NCBI GenBank assembly: GCA_033220425.1
Contig: CM065651.1
Coordinates: 2,046,001 to 2,110,000 of the forward strand
Direction: 5' to 3'
Length of the DNA: 64,000 nt
Source: Lepraria neglecta
Lineage: Eukaryota; Ascomycota; Lecanoromycetes; Lecanorales; Stereocaulaceae
Both the position numbers and the translations under genes were made by a program. This document shows, one piece after another, positions 22,535 to 33,799 of this stretch. Every line of letters starts with the position of its first letter. Position 1 is the first letter of the stretch. Below the pieces are notes generated by a model. It saw only the letters and a list, made by a program, of their open reading frames with translations, was not told the DNA's origin and searched no databases.

Positions 22535-22935
22535 TACTGAAGTATGACTAGGTAATCTTGAGGCATTTCTCCTCATGAATACCATTGATGTTGAAAATTA
22601 CACCGGGCATGGTATATTTTACGCTCGATCACTTTGAATCTATATATACATGCTATTTCAGAATTTGCTCACATACAAGACCAGATGTGGTCCGGCGCGT
22701 AATCTGAGACCTGAATCTTGTAATGGACGTGTATATAGCTTGCCTCTATCACTGGGATATAGTCCATAAGGATCTGTACGATGGATAAAGCTAGTTTAGT
22801 GATCTTGAAGGCCATACAGAGGCACATCCAAAAGTCCGAGTATTAACCGAAATACCTTGGCATAAGGTTTAAATATATATTACGTTACAGTACCGTTAAA
22901 TTCTTTTGCTATTCTATTTCCCCCACAGCTACAGC
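22535..22935. repeat. left arm of ~400-bp inverted repeat flanking the NLR gene
   Basis: The reverse complement of 28170-28578 aligns along most of this arm. Matching landmarks are gttgaaaattaca (22589), ctatatatac (22640), tgtaatggacg (22720), aagctagtttagtgatctt (22788-22806), ccttggcataa (22856) and tatttcccccacagcta (22915-22931). Identity looks near 75-80 percent by eye with a few gaps. Many differences are C/T or G/A transitions, as repeat-induced point mutation would leave. The arm is AT-rich and non-coding. Confidence 0.8.
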
Positions 22936-23257
22936 GGGATTACCCGTAATAGGACTCACAAAGCGTAAAGCTGGCTTCAGAACCCAGCAGATCCACATTG
23001 TAGCGCTGTGCTCACTGCATACCATCACGAAAAGACCAGATCTTGCCCCTATGCGACTTCTCCAACCAGTAACCCATTGACAATTGCCGTCGGCTCTTTA
23101 CCTTTGCTTTTCTCCCAACCAACCTGCCGTATGCAAAAGCCCCGCTTCTTCGGTCCCGTCGTGAGCGAGGAAGAACTAGCACGCCAGCCTCCCTGAACAA
23201 CTGTCACTACCTTTACCACTAACGCTATTCATTCAGTCATATGTGATCCTAAGAAGC

Positions 23258-26200
23258 ATGCCATCGTTCTTTTCGCAATTGAAGTTTCACCGCTCAAGTC
23301 GTGGCACGGAAGACTCAAAGAGATTGCGAAAGCACCAGGATGCCAATCCAGAGGAGAGGACGGCCGGCTCGTCCGATATATCAATTACGGCTCCAGGAAC
23401 CCCTGCAGATAGATATTTGAACAGCGATGTCTCTCATTCTGCTCGTTTTTCTGTGAGAAAAGTCAGGCTTGGGGTTTTGTAGGACAAAGGGAGAACTAAC
23501 ATCTCTTCAGCCACCAGCAACCCCACTACTTGCAGTTCATTCCCCTGCTACTGCCTCGGCTTCCTTCGTTCCCTCTTCTCCTACCGTCTCGCCAACTCCG
23601 GCTGGAAATTTCACTGAACATGCTCCCTCTGATGTTCCATCCTCTCCCTCGACGCTGTCAGAACAACTTTGGAACAAAGCATACGACGACCTTAAACAGA
23701 GAGAATTAAAAATGGTAGACGCGTACGAGAGAATTTTGTCTCGAGAACTCAAAGAAGATTGTTCAGGACACGACCCATCGCGCATCGAAAATACGATAGA
23801 GCAGGTAGATACAGCCAAGAGATGGTCGCAGATGGAACGGCTCGTCCAAGCCAGATTAGAGAAGACAGAAAGAGAAGATAGAGTTAAGGGAGCTGCTGGT
23901 GAGGTGATGCAAGGCATTCTCTCGGTGAAGGATGCTATAAGCTCGGGGCTACAGGCGGTACCGCAAGCTGCTATTGCATGGACCAGTATCTGTTTCGCCT
24001 TACAGGTAGATTCGCTCTTTACTACCATCTTAAGGCCTGTGCTGATATCTGAAGATGTTTGTAAATCCTACGACTGAGAGTAAATTGAACCGCGATGGAA
24101 CCGTCCACGTTATCGCCAGAATGGAGTGGTATTGTGAACTCTCGAGCATCCTTCTCAAAAAGGATACTGATAATAATGTCTCGTTTGCCGGAATACAAGC
24201 GGAACTGGAAAAGCGAGTTATCGATCTCTATCGAGAGCTCCTCTTCTACCTGGTGAGAAGCGTCTATTCATGTTACAGAAACCGGGGTGTTGCCTTCCTA
24301 CGCGATATGATCAAGCTTGACGACTGGGATGGCAATCTCAAAAGGGTTGAGGACGCAGAGAGCGCTGTTCGACAGGACTCCGACGTATACAATACCCACG
24401 AAATCAAGTCTAATCTTGAGAAGCTTGTCGACATTGCGAAGAAGCAAGAGAAAACCATTCTTCAAGACAAAAAGGACGAAAAATGCTTTCAACACTTATG
24501 TCTGACTGATCCACGTCTCGACAAGATACGTATCGAAGACACTCAGGGTGGTCTGCTACAAGACTCGTACTGCTGGATCCTTGAAGACGCCGACTTCCGA
24601 CGATGGCGTGAAGACCAGCAGAGCCGACTGCTCTGGATCAAGGGCGATCCCGGTAAGGGCAAGACAATGCTGCTCTGTGGTATCATCGATGAGCTGAAGA
24701 AGCCTGCTGCTCATACGTACCTCCTGTCATTCTTCTTCTGCCAGGCCACCGATTCCCGAATCAATAGCGCCGCAGCTGTTCTGCGCGGCTTGATCTACTT
24801 GCTTGTCGACCAACAACCCTCGCTCATCTCGCATGTACGTAGAAAGTACGATCATGCTGGTCGAACACTCTTCGAAGATACGAATGCCTGGGTCGCTCTG
24901 TCCGAGATTTTTACGGATATTTTGCAAGACCCGAACTTGAAGGGTACTTACTTGATCATCGACGCTCTTGACGAATGTGTGACAGACTTGCCGAAAATTC
25001 TCGACTTTATTATCCAGAAATCGTCAGTGTCATCTAGTATTAAGTGGATTGTCTCAAGTCGTAATTGGCCAGAAATCGAGGAGGTATTGGAAACAGCAGG
25101 CCAGAAAATAAGGATGTGTCTCGAGCTCAATGCAGAATCCATTTCTACTGCTGTCCGCAGTTATATTGAACATAAAGTAATTCATTTGGCGCAGCGAAAG
25201 AAGTACGACGACAAACTTAAAAACGCCGTTCGAGATTATCTATCCTCAAATGCAAATGACACATTTCTTTGGGCGGCTTTGGTTTGTCAAAATCTTGAGA
25301 ATTTCTGGAGCTGGGAAGTTCTAGCAGTGTTGGGGACATTTCCACCTACCCTTGACAAACTCTACAATGGAATGATGCAACGGATATGTACTGCGAATAG
25401 CAGTAATCTCTTCAAGCAGATACTGGCCTTAGTCACAGTTGTACGCCGGCCTATCACGCTGAAAGAACTGACGTCTTTTATTAAGACGCTAGAAGGTATT
25501 ACCGATGATCTCGAATCACTACGAAAAATTATCGAGCTATGCGGCTCTTTCCTAACTCTTCAAGGAGATACTGTATACTTCGTACATCAATCAGCAAAGG
25601 ACTTCATGCTTCAAAAAGCGTCAACTCAAATTTTTCCTTCTGGAGAAGCGGAAGTACACCATGCGATCTTTTTGAGATCGCTCGAGGTCATGTCTCGAAC
25701 CCTGCATCGCGACATGTACAGCTTATGTACTCCAGGATTTTCCATCGATCAGGTTCAACCGCGTGATCCAGACCCATTAGCTGCGGTACGGTATTCTTGC
25801 GTCTTTTGGGTTGAACATCTCAAGGAATGGGATCCCAGTAACACCGCGAAGGACAGGAATGACCTTGGAAATGGCGGCGCGGTCGATAAATTCCTGAGAC
25901 AAAAATATCTGTACTGGCTCGAGGCTCTCAGCCTTCTTGGAGGCATGTCGGAGGGAGTGCTTTCAATTATCATGCTGGAGAGTATACTACAGGTTAGATA
26001 TAGATTATTGATACCTTCTTACTCTTTGGGAGACATTCTAAGATCACTTTAGGGGAAACCAGATGCATCACAGTTGACCAACCTAGTCAGAGATGTACGC
26101 CGATTCATTTTATACCACAAATGGGCAATAGAAAATAATCCTCTCCAAGTTTATGCGTCAGCACTCATATTTAGTCCGAGCAATAGCGTAGTAAGAGAAA

Positions 26201-27864
26201 TTTTCAAGCAGGAGGAGCCCAGCTGGATTAAGACCATTCCGGGTATGGAAAGTGACTGGAATGCCTGCCTCCAGACACTCGAAGGCCATAGCGATTTGGT
26301 CAACTCGGTCGTCTTCTCGCATGACAGTAAACATCTTGCATCAGCATCAGATGACAAAACCCTCAAGATCTGGGATGCAAGCAACGGCAAATGCCTCCAG
26401 ACACTCGAAGGCCATAGCCATTTGGTCAACTCGGTCGTCTTCTCGCATGACAGTAAACATCTTGCATCAGCATCAGATGACAAAACCCTCAAGATCTGGG
26501 ATGCAAGCAACGGCAAATGCCTCCAGACACTCGAAGGCCATAGCCATTTGGTCAACTCGGTCGTCTTCTCGCATGACAGTAAACATCTTGCATCAGCATC
26601 ACATGACAAAACCCTCAAGATCTGGGATGCAAGCAACGGCAAATGCCTCCAGACACTCGAAGGCCATAGCGATTGGGTCAACTCGGTCGTCTTCTCGCAT
26701 GACAGTAAACATCTTGTATCAGCATCACATGACAAAACCCTCAAGATCTGGGATGCAAGCAACGGCAAATGCCTCCAGACACTCGAAGGCCATAGCCATT
26801 TGGTCAACTCGGTCGTCTTCTCGCATGACAGTAAACATCTTGCATCAGCATCACGGGACAAAACCCTCAAGATCTGGGATGCAAGCAACGGCAAATGCCT
26901 CCAGACACTCGAAGGCCATAGCGATTGGGTCAACTCGGTCGTCTTCTCGCATGACAGTAAACATCTTGTATCTGCATCAGATGACAAAACCCTCAAGATC
27001 TGGGATGCAAGCAACGGCAAATGCCTCCAGACACTCGAAGGCCATAGCGATTGGGTCAGCTCGGTCGTCTTCTCGCATGACAGTAAACATCTTGCATCAG
27101 CATCATGGGACGAAACCCTCAAGATCTGGGATGCAAGCAACGGCAAATGCCTCCAGACACTCGAAGGCCATAGCCATTTGGTCAACTCGGTCGTCTTCTC
27201 GCATGACAGTAAACATCTTGCATCAGCATCAGATGACAAAACCCTCAAGATCTGGGATGCAAGCAACGGCAAATGCCTCCAGACACTCGAAGGCCATAGC
27301 CATTTGGTCAACTCGGTCGTCTTCTCGCATGACAGTAAACATCTTGCATCAGCATCACATGACAAAACCCTCAAGATTTGGGATGCAAGCAACGGCAAAT
27401 GTCTCCAGACACTCGAAGGCCATAGCCATTTGGTCAACTCGGTCGTCTTCTCGCATGACAGTAAACATCTTGCATCAGCATCAGGTGACGAAACCCTCAA
27501 GATCTGGGATGTAAGTAACGGCAAATGCCTCCAGACACTCGAGGTTGGCAAGTGCCTCTCGAATATATCGTTCGATATTACTAGCTCATTTCTCCACACT
27601 GAAATAGGAACTTTTATTCTCGATCTTCCGTCAGCCTCCGTGACTACGCGGAATATAGCTGATCGTAAAAGGCCGTATCGACACGGCTATGGTTTGAGCT
27701 CTGATAACATATGGATTAAAAAAGATTCAGAGAACTTATTGTGGCTACCCTCTGAGTATCGATCATCATGCTCGGTCGTGACAGCTTCGATGGTAGCCAT
27801 TGGCTGTCCGTCAGGACGGGTGCTAATATTTCAATTTATCGACGACTCCAATCAGTTTTCTTAG
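23258..27864 (+). CDS. NACHT-WD40 STAND receptor (NWD/HNWD type)
   Basis: Four exons join in phase (23258-23452, 23511-24005, 24055-25992, 26053-27864) to about 1479 residues. Residues 1-100 are a Ser/Pro-rich lead. An N-terminal NACHT-associated helical domain (NWD type) follows, with MEWYCELSSILL and LYRELLFYLVRSVY. The NACHT NTPase has Walker A GDPGKGKT (residues 427-434) and Walker B YLIIDALDEC (around Asp533). A helical region comes next, then ten 42-residue WD40 repeats (residues 948-1367) and a C-terminal tail. Related Podospora proteins (HET-D, HET-E, HNWD) sense non-self through the WD40 propeller and then switch on cell death; other family members are viewed as immune receptors. The frame is open throughout and every splice site is canonical. 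The gene lies alone between inverted repeats. Confidence 0.93.
26266..27525 (+). repeat. ten tandem 126-bp WD40-coding repeats
   Basis: There are ten units of exactly 126 bp with no gaps. Each begins CLQTLEGHS and ends WDASNGK, and an eleventh copy breaks off after CLQTLE. DNA identity between units is very high. Amino-acid changes are confined to a few positions: residue 10 (D/H), 11 (L/W), 13 (N/S), 25 (A/V), 29 (D/H/R/W/G) and 31 (K/E), plus one A-to-V in the last unit. This is the high-internal-conservation pattern of repeats kept alike by unequal exchange while the binding surface varies. Confidence 0.97.
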
Positions 27865-28169
27865 GCAATTAGGGATTCAAAAAGCTCAGACGAAAATAGC
27901 AAAGATAGGAATAATAAATGATATGCATCTCGTATATTACATCTTCGGTTCCACACTCTACGATTTCGATTCATTGTCGTTCTCTTTGCAGATATCTAGC
28001 GATTTTTCCGTTTTTACTATCTTGCCCATCACCTTATCACACAGGTAAAACTCACACTCATTATTTGCAGCGATCGGCATAGCGGGTCAATTAAAATCTA
28101 GGTCATATCGTCTTAGGTACGCAGAGGTGCCCGGGCGCTGTAGGTGCATTAGACTCCAGATGTAAGTTT
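27865..28169. other. AT-rich 3' flank of the NLR gene
   Basis: No gene seen. This is sequence between the stop codon and the right inverted-repeat arm. Confidence 0.4.
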
Positions 28170-28578
28170 AGCTGTGGGGGAAATAGAATAGCGTGGAATG
28201 CAAAAGAACTTAACAGTATTGTAACGCGAAATATGTTTATAGCGTTATGCCAAGGTGTTTCGGCTAGTACTCGGAGTTTCGGATTTACTGTAAAGGTTCC
28301 TTTACCTGCTCTTTAAGATCACTAAACTAGCTTCATCCGTTACACAGATCCCTATCGATCAGGTTTCGCTCATAGAGGCAAGATATATATACGTCCGTTA
28401 CAAGGGTCCGGTATCAGATTGCACAGCAGATAACATCTGTATATATAGATCAGAAGTGATTCTGCGTAAAATCAACCACGCCCTCTGTAATTTTCAACAA
28501 TAATATTGTCTATGGCTGGAAAAATGCCAGAAAAGTATCGGGACCGCCTGTGCAATAATACATACTCAGTGAAATCTG
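28170..28578. repeat. right arm of the inverted repeat flanking the NLR gene
   Basis: This is the reverse-complement partner of 22535-22935, in inverted orientation 3' of the NACHT-WD40 gene. Landmarks read outward: tagctgtgggggaaata (28170), ttatgccaaggtgtttcgg (28246), aagatcactaaactagctt (28315), cgtccgttacaag (28396), gtatatatag (28439), gtaattttcaac (28486), and catactcagtg at the outer edge (28562). Confidence 0.8.
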
Positions 28579-28932
28579 ACGCTTGCCTTCATTGCTCAAT
28601 CTAAATACCAAACGCGGATATCATGCTAGACTGCTTGACCGTATCCCATTGATCCTGACTAAGAAGCCTAGAATGAAAATGTAACGCAAGGAAAAGAGGA
28701 AGAGCAGAGCATCAGAGGCATGAATGGAAACAAGCCAATGAGGTTGGTACTATTGATGATGTAGATTGATGTTTCGATAGCGGACCCATCTCCGGCAGCT
28801 TGGCGCCGATCATCCACTTCGTCCTCGTCCACCTCCCAACACCCAATTGCAATCGTACCTAAAGATGGGTAAAGCACGCTCCGCCCTCTGCCGCTCAAGT
28901 CCATCACTCAACTTTCCCGCTGATCCCCAACA

Positions 28933-30184
28933 ATGACAGCCCCCAAGTCCCCGCACCCAAACTTCCCCATCCACCACATCCCCCGCACCTGGCTCATCAC
29001 AGCCGCTACATCACCAATCGGCCTATTCGTCGCACGCGCAGCCCTCGCACACGGGGACTCCGTGATTGCAGGCGTCAAAAATGGGGAAATGGACGCGGAT
29101 GACGAGAGGGGAGAGGATTTTAGGGAGTTTTATACGCAGAAATGTGTGAGGGAGGGGGTGGAGGGAGAGGATTAGGGGGTGGAATTGGACGGGAGGTGTG
29201 AGGGTCCCGGAAATACCGAGGCGATGGGGACAACCAGCTGATACGAGTTTGGGTATAGGATTATGGGACAGTGCCAGGCCGCTGTTGCAGAGGCTGTGGA
29301 GGCTTTTGGGAAACTGGATATACTCTTATGCTGCTCGAGTGAAGGTATGAAGAACTATGGGTTGTGGATTTAGGATGATGATACTAATTGGTTTTATGGA
29401 CAGCACTCGTTGGCACGGTTGAAGAGCTCGCAGCTTCCCCACGAACTCAGACACTGGTCAGGGAACAATTCGAGACGAATTTCTTCGGACCAGTGAATAT
29501 CATCAAAGCCGCGATACCTTGTATGAGGAAAAAGGGTTCAGGACATATAATGATCTTGACAGGGATAAGTCAGTGTCAACGTTCTCCGACGATGGGCTTC
29601 TGCTAAGCTATGGTGCAGCTGGCCACCTCGGCACCCCTGGATTGGGAATGCACTGCGCATCCTGGTGGGCGCTGGAAGGCTTCTGCGACAGTCTTGCCTA
29701 TGAGATTGCCCCATTCAACATCAAAATGACCATCGTCCAACCAACGATTGAAATAGGTGTGCTAACCAACAAGATCGTATCCGCTCCATTACTACCCCAA
29801 TACGCCCGTGAGAATAACCCTGCGCCTTTGTTCAGGGACATTATTACAGGTCTCCTTGACCGTATCCAGAGTGCCCATCAAAATGGTAACCACGACGGCT
29901 CAACGCTCGCACCCAACGAGATCTCGGCTCTGTACCCTAAGCTTCCAGCCAAGATGAAGACCGCACTCCTTGCCGAGACGATAAATGCTATCACTGCGAT
30001 TGGCGGGCATGAGAATCCACCCGCGAGACACATCGTGGGGTACGAAGGTGTGGCTAGTGTGAAGGAGAAGTTGAAGACCGTCAGTGAGGAGTTGGAAGAC
30101 TTCGTGGAGGTGAGCTGTGCCGTCGATATTGATGAGGCTGAGGGCACAGAGGATTCGAACACTGGTGCAGATGGGGTGACATGA
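28933..30184 (+). CDS. short-chain dehydrogenase/reductase, probably inactive
   Basis: Four exons (28933-29195, 29259-29344, 29404-29568, 29619-30184) restore one protein of the SDR family. It shows a Rossmann segment WLITAATSPIGLFVARAAL, then KLDILLCCSSEA, FETNFFGPVNIIKAAIP, HIMILTGI and GHLGTPGLG. The catalytic Tyr-x-x-x-Lys motif, expected as Y-C-A-S-x, reads HCASW: Tyr is His and Lys is Trp. Exon 1 also holds an in-frame TAG (29173) between two G-runs, with homologous sequence resuming in frame after it, as if small G-run length changes had occurred. Either the gene is newly dead or the G-runs are misread. The substrate is unknown. Confidence 0.65.
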
Positions 30185-30495
30185 TCAGGATATTTCGAGT
30201 TTTTGGTGCAATAGTCAACGGAGGCAACTACGTGTGGAAGGTTGGAAACCTATTTGGCCGAGGAAATATAGCAGTGTAACCTGCCCGCTTGTCAGCTCTG
30301 AGGAGCAAGACAACTCTTGCCAGGGCTACTTACCAGCATTCTGGAGATGCGCACGAACTGAATGCCAGATATGACCTTTTGAGATGGAGCCTCCGCACCG
30401 TAGAGATTCGAGGTTTGAGTTCATCGTCGTTTTTATCTTGGGCTTTCGATCTTCGTTTAGGAATGCCGTATGCTAAGAAATGGCTTCAACATGAC

Positions 30496-31672
30496 TCATG
30501 CTGCTGGCGTCGTAGGCTTTGGTGTCGAGAGCTTTGACGTAAATGTATCCCCAACACCAGCAGCCTTACTCTTCCTTCTCGCCTTCTTCTCCTTCATCCC
30601 ACCAGGTGTAGTCGGACTCTTCTCCCCACCTTTGCTCAGCTTCTTCACCGGTGCAGGCAGATCAACAGTCTTCAGCTGCGGCGCCGGAACAGTCTTTGCT
30701 GGTGTTGGCGCTTTCACTGAGTCAAAGCTTGTCTTGTTCGTAGACGCAAATGATGCCAACGCAGGATCCTTAGACTTCGCTAGCTTGAAATTTCCAGGCT
30801 CGCCCACTATAGGGTTCTCGTCCATGTGCTCGTTGCCGTAAAGGCGTAAGAGGTTGTAAGATTCAGCTTGCATTTGTAGGCCTTGGTAGTCTGTATCTGA
30901 AGCCGTCTTCGGAGCTGCAAGACCTTTTGTGCTCACAGTATCCTGTGTTGCGGGCATAGGCGTGGCAACTGGCATCGGCGAACTCTCTTTGCTCGTTTGG
31001 GTTGCATGGAAGCTCGTGCCAGGTGTGGGGTTCTTAGATTGCGGAGGTAGGTAGGTGTGGCCTGTCGCTGGTGTGAATGATGGGAGGGTAGATGCTGTTG
31101 AGAGTAGCTTCGTTAGAGACGTGACGGCGGACAGCTGCGATAAGGAGTTAGCAAGACCATCTCACCTAGCGTTTAATCAACGCACCATCCTACTCCCAAT
31201 AATACTGCCCACTGAAGGAGCCATATACACATTCTCATTAACAACATAGTAGCTGCTAATTGGCGTAATCTCATCCTGCATACCCTGCCTCTTCCTCCTA
31301 TTCTGCTTGCTGATAACCCAAACACCACTATTCTCAACCTTAGTCCCATTCTCCGACGGATCATGCGTGACCATGAACTCCAACCCTTGCATTGTTCTCA
31401 GCCTACCCTCGAAGGCTTCTCGAGTTTGAATATAGTGGAACATATTAGGGTTGTTGAAGGCTTGTGTCGTCAGGGTAGCGTTATTGGACATGGCGTCGAA
31501 GAAGGGAGATTCAGAGAAATATGGGAGCACTGTAGTGGGAGTCAGCAAGCAGTAGTACTTGGGACAGCAAAGCAGTGTTACCGGTGTTTGTTTGGATGCC
31601 GCCCATCTGTTGAGCGATGGCAGGTGCGGTCCATTGGACCTCGTCGAGAGGCGGCTGCTGCCCGTTGGCCAT
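30496..31672 (-). CDS. MED6: Mediator complex subunit 6
   Basis: Three exons (31672-31582, 31529-31186, 31134-30496) join in phase to 357 residues. The N-terminal part carries the MED6 core. It contains GGIQTNTVLPYFSESPFFD, the conserved NNATLTTQ, and FEGRLRTMQGLEFMVTHDP. GVWVISKQNRRKR and YYVVNENVYMAPSVGSIIG follow. MED6 sits in the Mediator head and links activators to RNA polymerase II. The fungal-type C-terminal tail is Lys/Pro/Ala-rich and low in complexity. The frame is intact, which fits an essential gene. The final intron has a perfect CTAAC branch point. Confidence 0.95.
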
Positions 31673-32095
31673 TTCGACCACAGAAGGTAGTCCCCGCAGA
31701 TTAGGCGGAGGTAGCAGATGTATTTAATAAATGATTTTGGTGGTGTAGGAATGCGGAACGAACTAGGAGGGAAAATCTCCAATTTTGCTACCCGGCTATC
31801 ACCAGGCCAAGGTTCTGGACGTAGCTAGGTACTGGGCTATCAGGCTCTGATATGTTGACTTTTACGAATTTACTGTATATGCGTAGCTTTTATGGTATTT
31901 GGTCTGTGAACATGATTCTCCTTTGTCTTGTGATTATGATTCCCGACATCTACTACACAAGATCCAGCACAGCAACTGCTACGTAGACAATGTTATTCAT
32001 AAGCAGTAACCTATGTTCGTATGGCTACCTACACCAGCAAATAACGCCACGGTCCTCTATCATAAGCATTTTTCGTCGTCCCCTTCATAAAATAC

Positions 32096-32600
32096 TTAAT
32101 AAGCCTCTGTAACATTCCCACCTCCCAGCCCACTCAACAGCCCACCCCCTGACAGTCTACTCACACTAACCTTCCCCACCCCCACAACCCCCCAAACATC
32201 ATCATTAACCTCAAAAAAAACTCCAAAGAATCTCCCCTCCCTATACAAATAATTCCAAAGCCCCTGCAACAAATTCGCCACCATACCGCAAGTAAGATGA
32301 TCATAATCATGCGGATACATTTTAACGCCAAAGAAACACCCGGACAGATCATCCGGGCTTTCGAAAGGATCGTCTAGGCGATGGAGGGACATGTTGGAGG
32401 CGTCGTGTAGTTCTATAAAGCTTCGGATCTCGAGTTGGGTTTGCAGGATTGTGCGGCCTAGGTTTTCTTTGGCGATGGTCTCGGTGGAGTGTACCATGTG
32501 GATGACGGTTGAGGTGCCGGGGACGCGGTAGAAGGTTCCTGGTGCGGTTTCTTTGGTGGTGTTGCTAGAGTGTGATGTGAGTTGCGGGGCGCTTGAGTTG
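32096..32600 (-). pseudogene. 5'-truncated tandem paralogue of the gene at 32644-33403
   Basis: The protein piece shares the neighbour's order: FYRVPGTSTVIH, NLGRTILQTQLEIRSFIE, LDDPFESPDDLSGCFFGVK, LQGLWNYLYREGRFFGVFFE, then VNDDVWGVVGVGKVSVSR. Upstream of about 32600 there is no leader exon, because the space is taken by the 3' end of the other copy. The domain is thus present without its secretion signal. It may be a truncated duplicate or may use a short alternative start near 32497. I do not recognise the family. Confidence 0.5.
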
Positions 32601-32643
32601 GGGCAGTGTCAATTGGAAATCTTGAATAGAAAATTGTGAGAGC

Positions 32644-33403
32644 TTACCTTGCTCTATCTAAGAGAGTAGCCTCCTTGATACTCCCATTCCCCGACCCACT
32701 CATTACTGGGAGCGCCAATGGCGCAGGCCGGTTCACACTGATCTTTCCTACCCCCACTACCCCCCACGTATCATCATTGACCTCAAAGATAGCCCCAACA
32801 AGCCTATAGCCACGATACATATAATTCCATATGCCCTGCAACGAGTCTGCTATCATCCCGTAGGTGAGGTGGAGATCCTGATCCATCGGGTACGACTTGA
32901 CGCCGAAGAAGCAACCCGTCCATTCCTCCGAGCTCTCAAATGGATCTTCCAACGGGTTTAATAGCATGTCGTAAGCGCGATACGCCTTTATGAAGTCCCG
33001 CAGCTGTTTTTGGCTCTGAAGGATTGTTCGACCGAGGTCTGCTTTGACGATGGGCTCGTCGGAGATTGCGAGACGGAGGAAGGTGTGTGTGCCTGGGACG
33101 CGGTAGGTGTCGCTGGCTAATGGGTTTGGTGGGGTGGTGTTGGTAACGAAGGGGGTGAGTTGTAGGTCACTGGAGGTGAGATGTGTGAGAAAGGATTTCC
33201 AAAGTAGATTGCCAATGTACATGCCTTTCTGCATAAGATAAATTCGCTGAGGTACTCTCGTTCAATTGAGCCGTGTTCAAAAGGGCTGGGGTTGGGGAAG
33301 CTGCTACTGCTGGCACTGCTCGCACTAAGGTAACAGGAAAAAGCAAAGGTAGGAAGCATACGAACAATAGCATCTTGAGTATCCAGCATCTTGATGAGGG
33401 CAT
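32644..33403 (-). CDS. probable secreted protein of unknown family
   Basis: A hydrophobic leader (MLLFVCFLPLLFPVTLVRAV, just after an upstream ATG at 33403) is followed by a Ser/Ala/Pro-rich stretch with an NES sequon. The main domain reads DTYRVPGTHTFLRLAI, DLGRTILQSQKQLRDFI, LEDPFESSEEWTGCFFGVK, LQGIWNYMYRGYRLVGAIFE and VNDDTWGVVGVGKISVNR, ending at 32644. The leader and main domain lie in different frames. An intron near 33216-33166 probably joins them, but I could not fix its ends. Strong conservation with the adjacent truncated copy shows that the domain is real. Function is unknown. Confidence 0.5.
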
Positions 33404-33799
33404 TCAGCCAGCAACATGTGTAGAAAGGCAGTGAAAGATTTCGCGCTCCATCTCGTTGCGACATACGCCCCACGCTCCGATGGATCTATCATTTGTGGGG
33501 GCGATAACCGACACGCGATGATAGTAATAACGTGAAACATGAGAGGTTTATCATGACAAGGGACAAACTTCAGAGCCTTGTCCCGCAAAAGCAGAATTCA
33601 TCTCTGGGAAATCAAGTTCACGAGATTCAGTGGCTGCATATCGAAATTCTGTTCATTTGGGGTTGGAGACCTAAGCCCCGGAATGTGTATAGCAAGCGTC
33701 ATTTCGTCCCTACCTACGCTTGCCTTAAGAATACTCATGCCTGCTTCGCTCTGTGGGGTATCTCTCAAACGCCGCGCTATGTAGCCAACCAACTGACCG

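Noticed and set aside
26266-27525. Regular repeats that could suggest a CRISPR-like array
   Set aside because: The units are 126 bp, fully coding and without spacers, and the genome is eukaryotic.
26151-27599. A 482-codon antisense frame and a 420-codon second + frame over the WD40 array
   Set aside because: A stop-free 126-bp unit repeated ten times opens the other frames automatically. Neither has independent homology, and the NLR frame explains the region.
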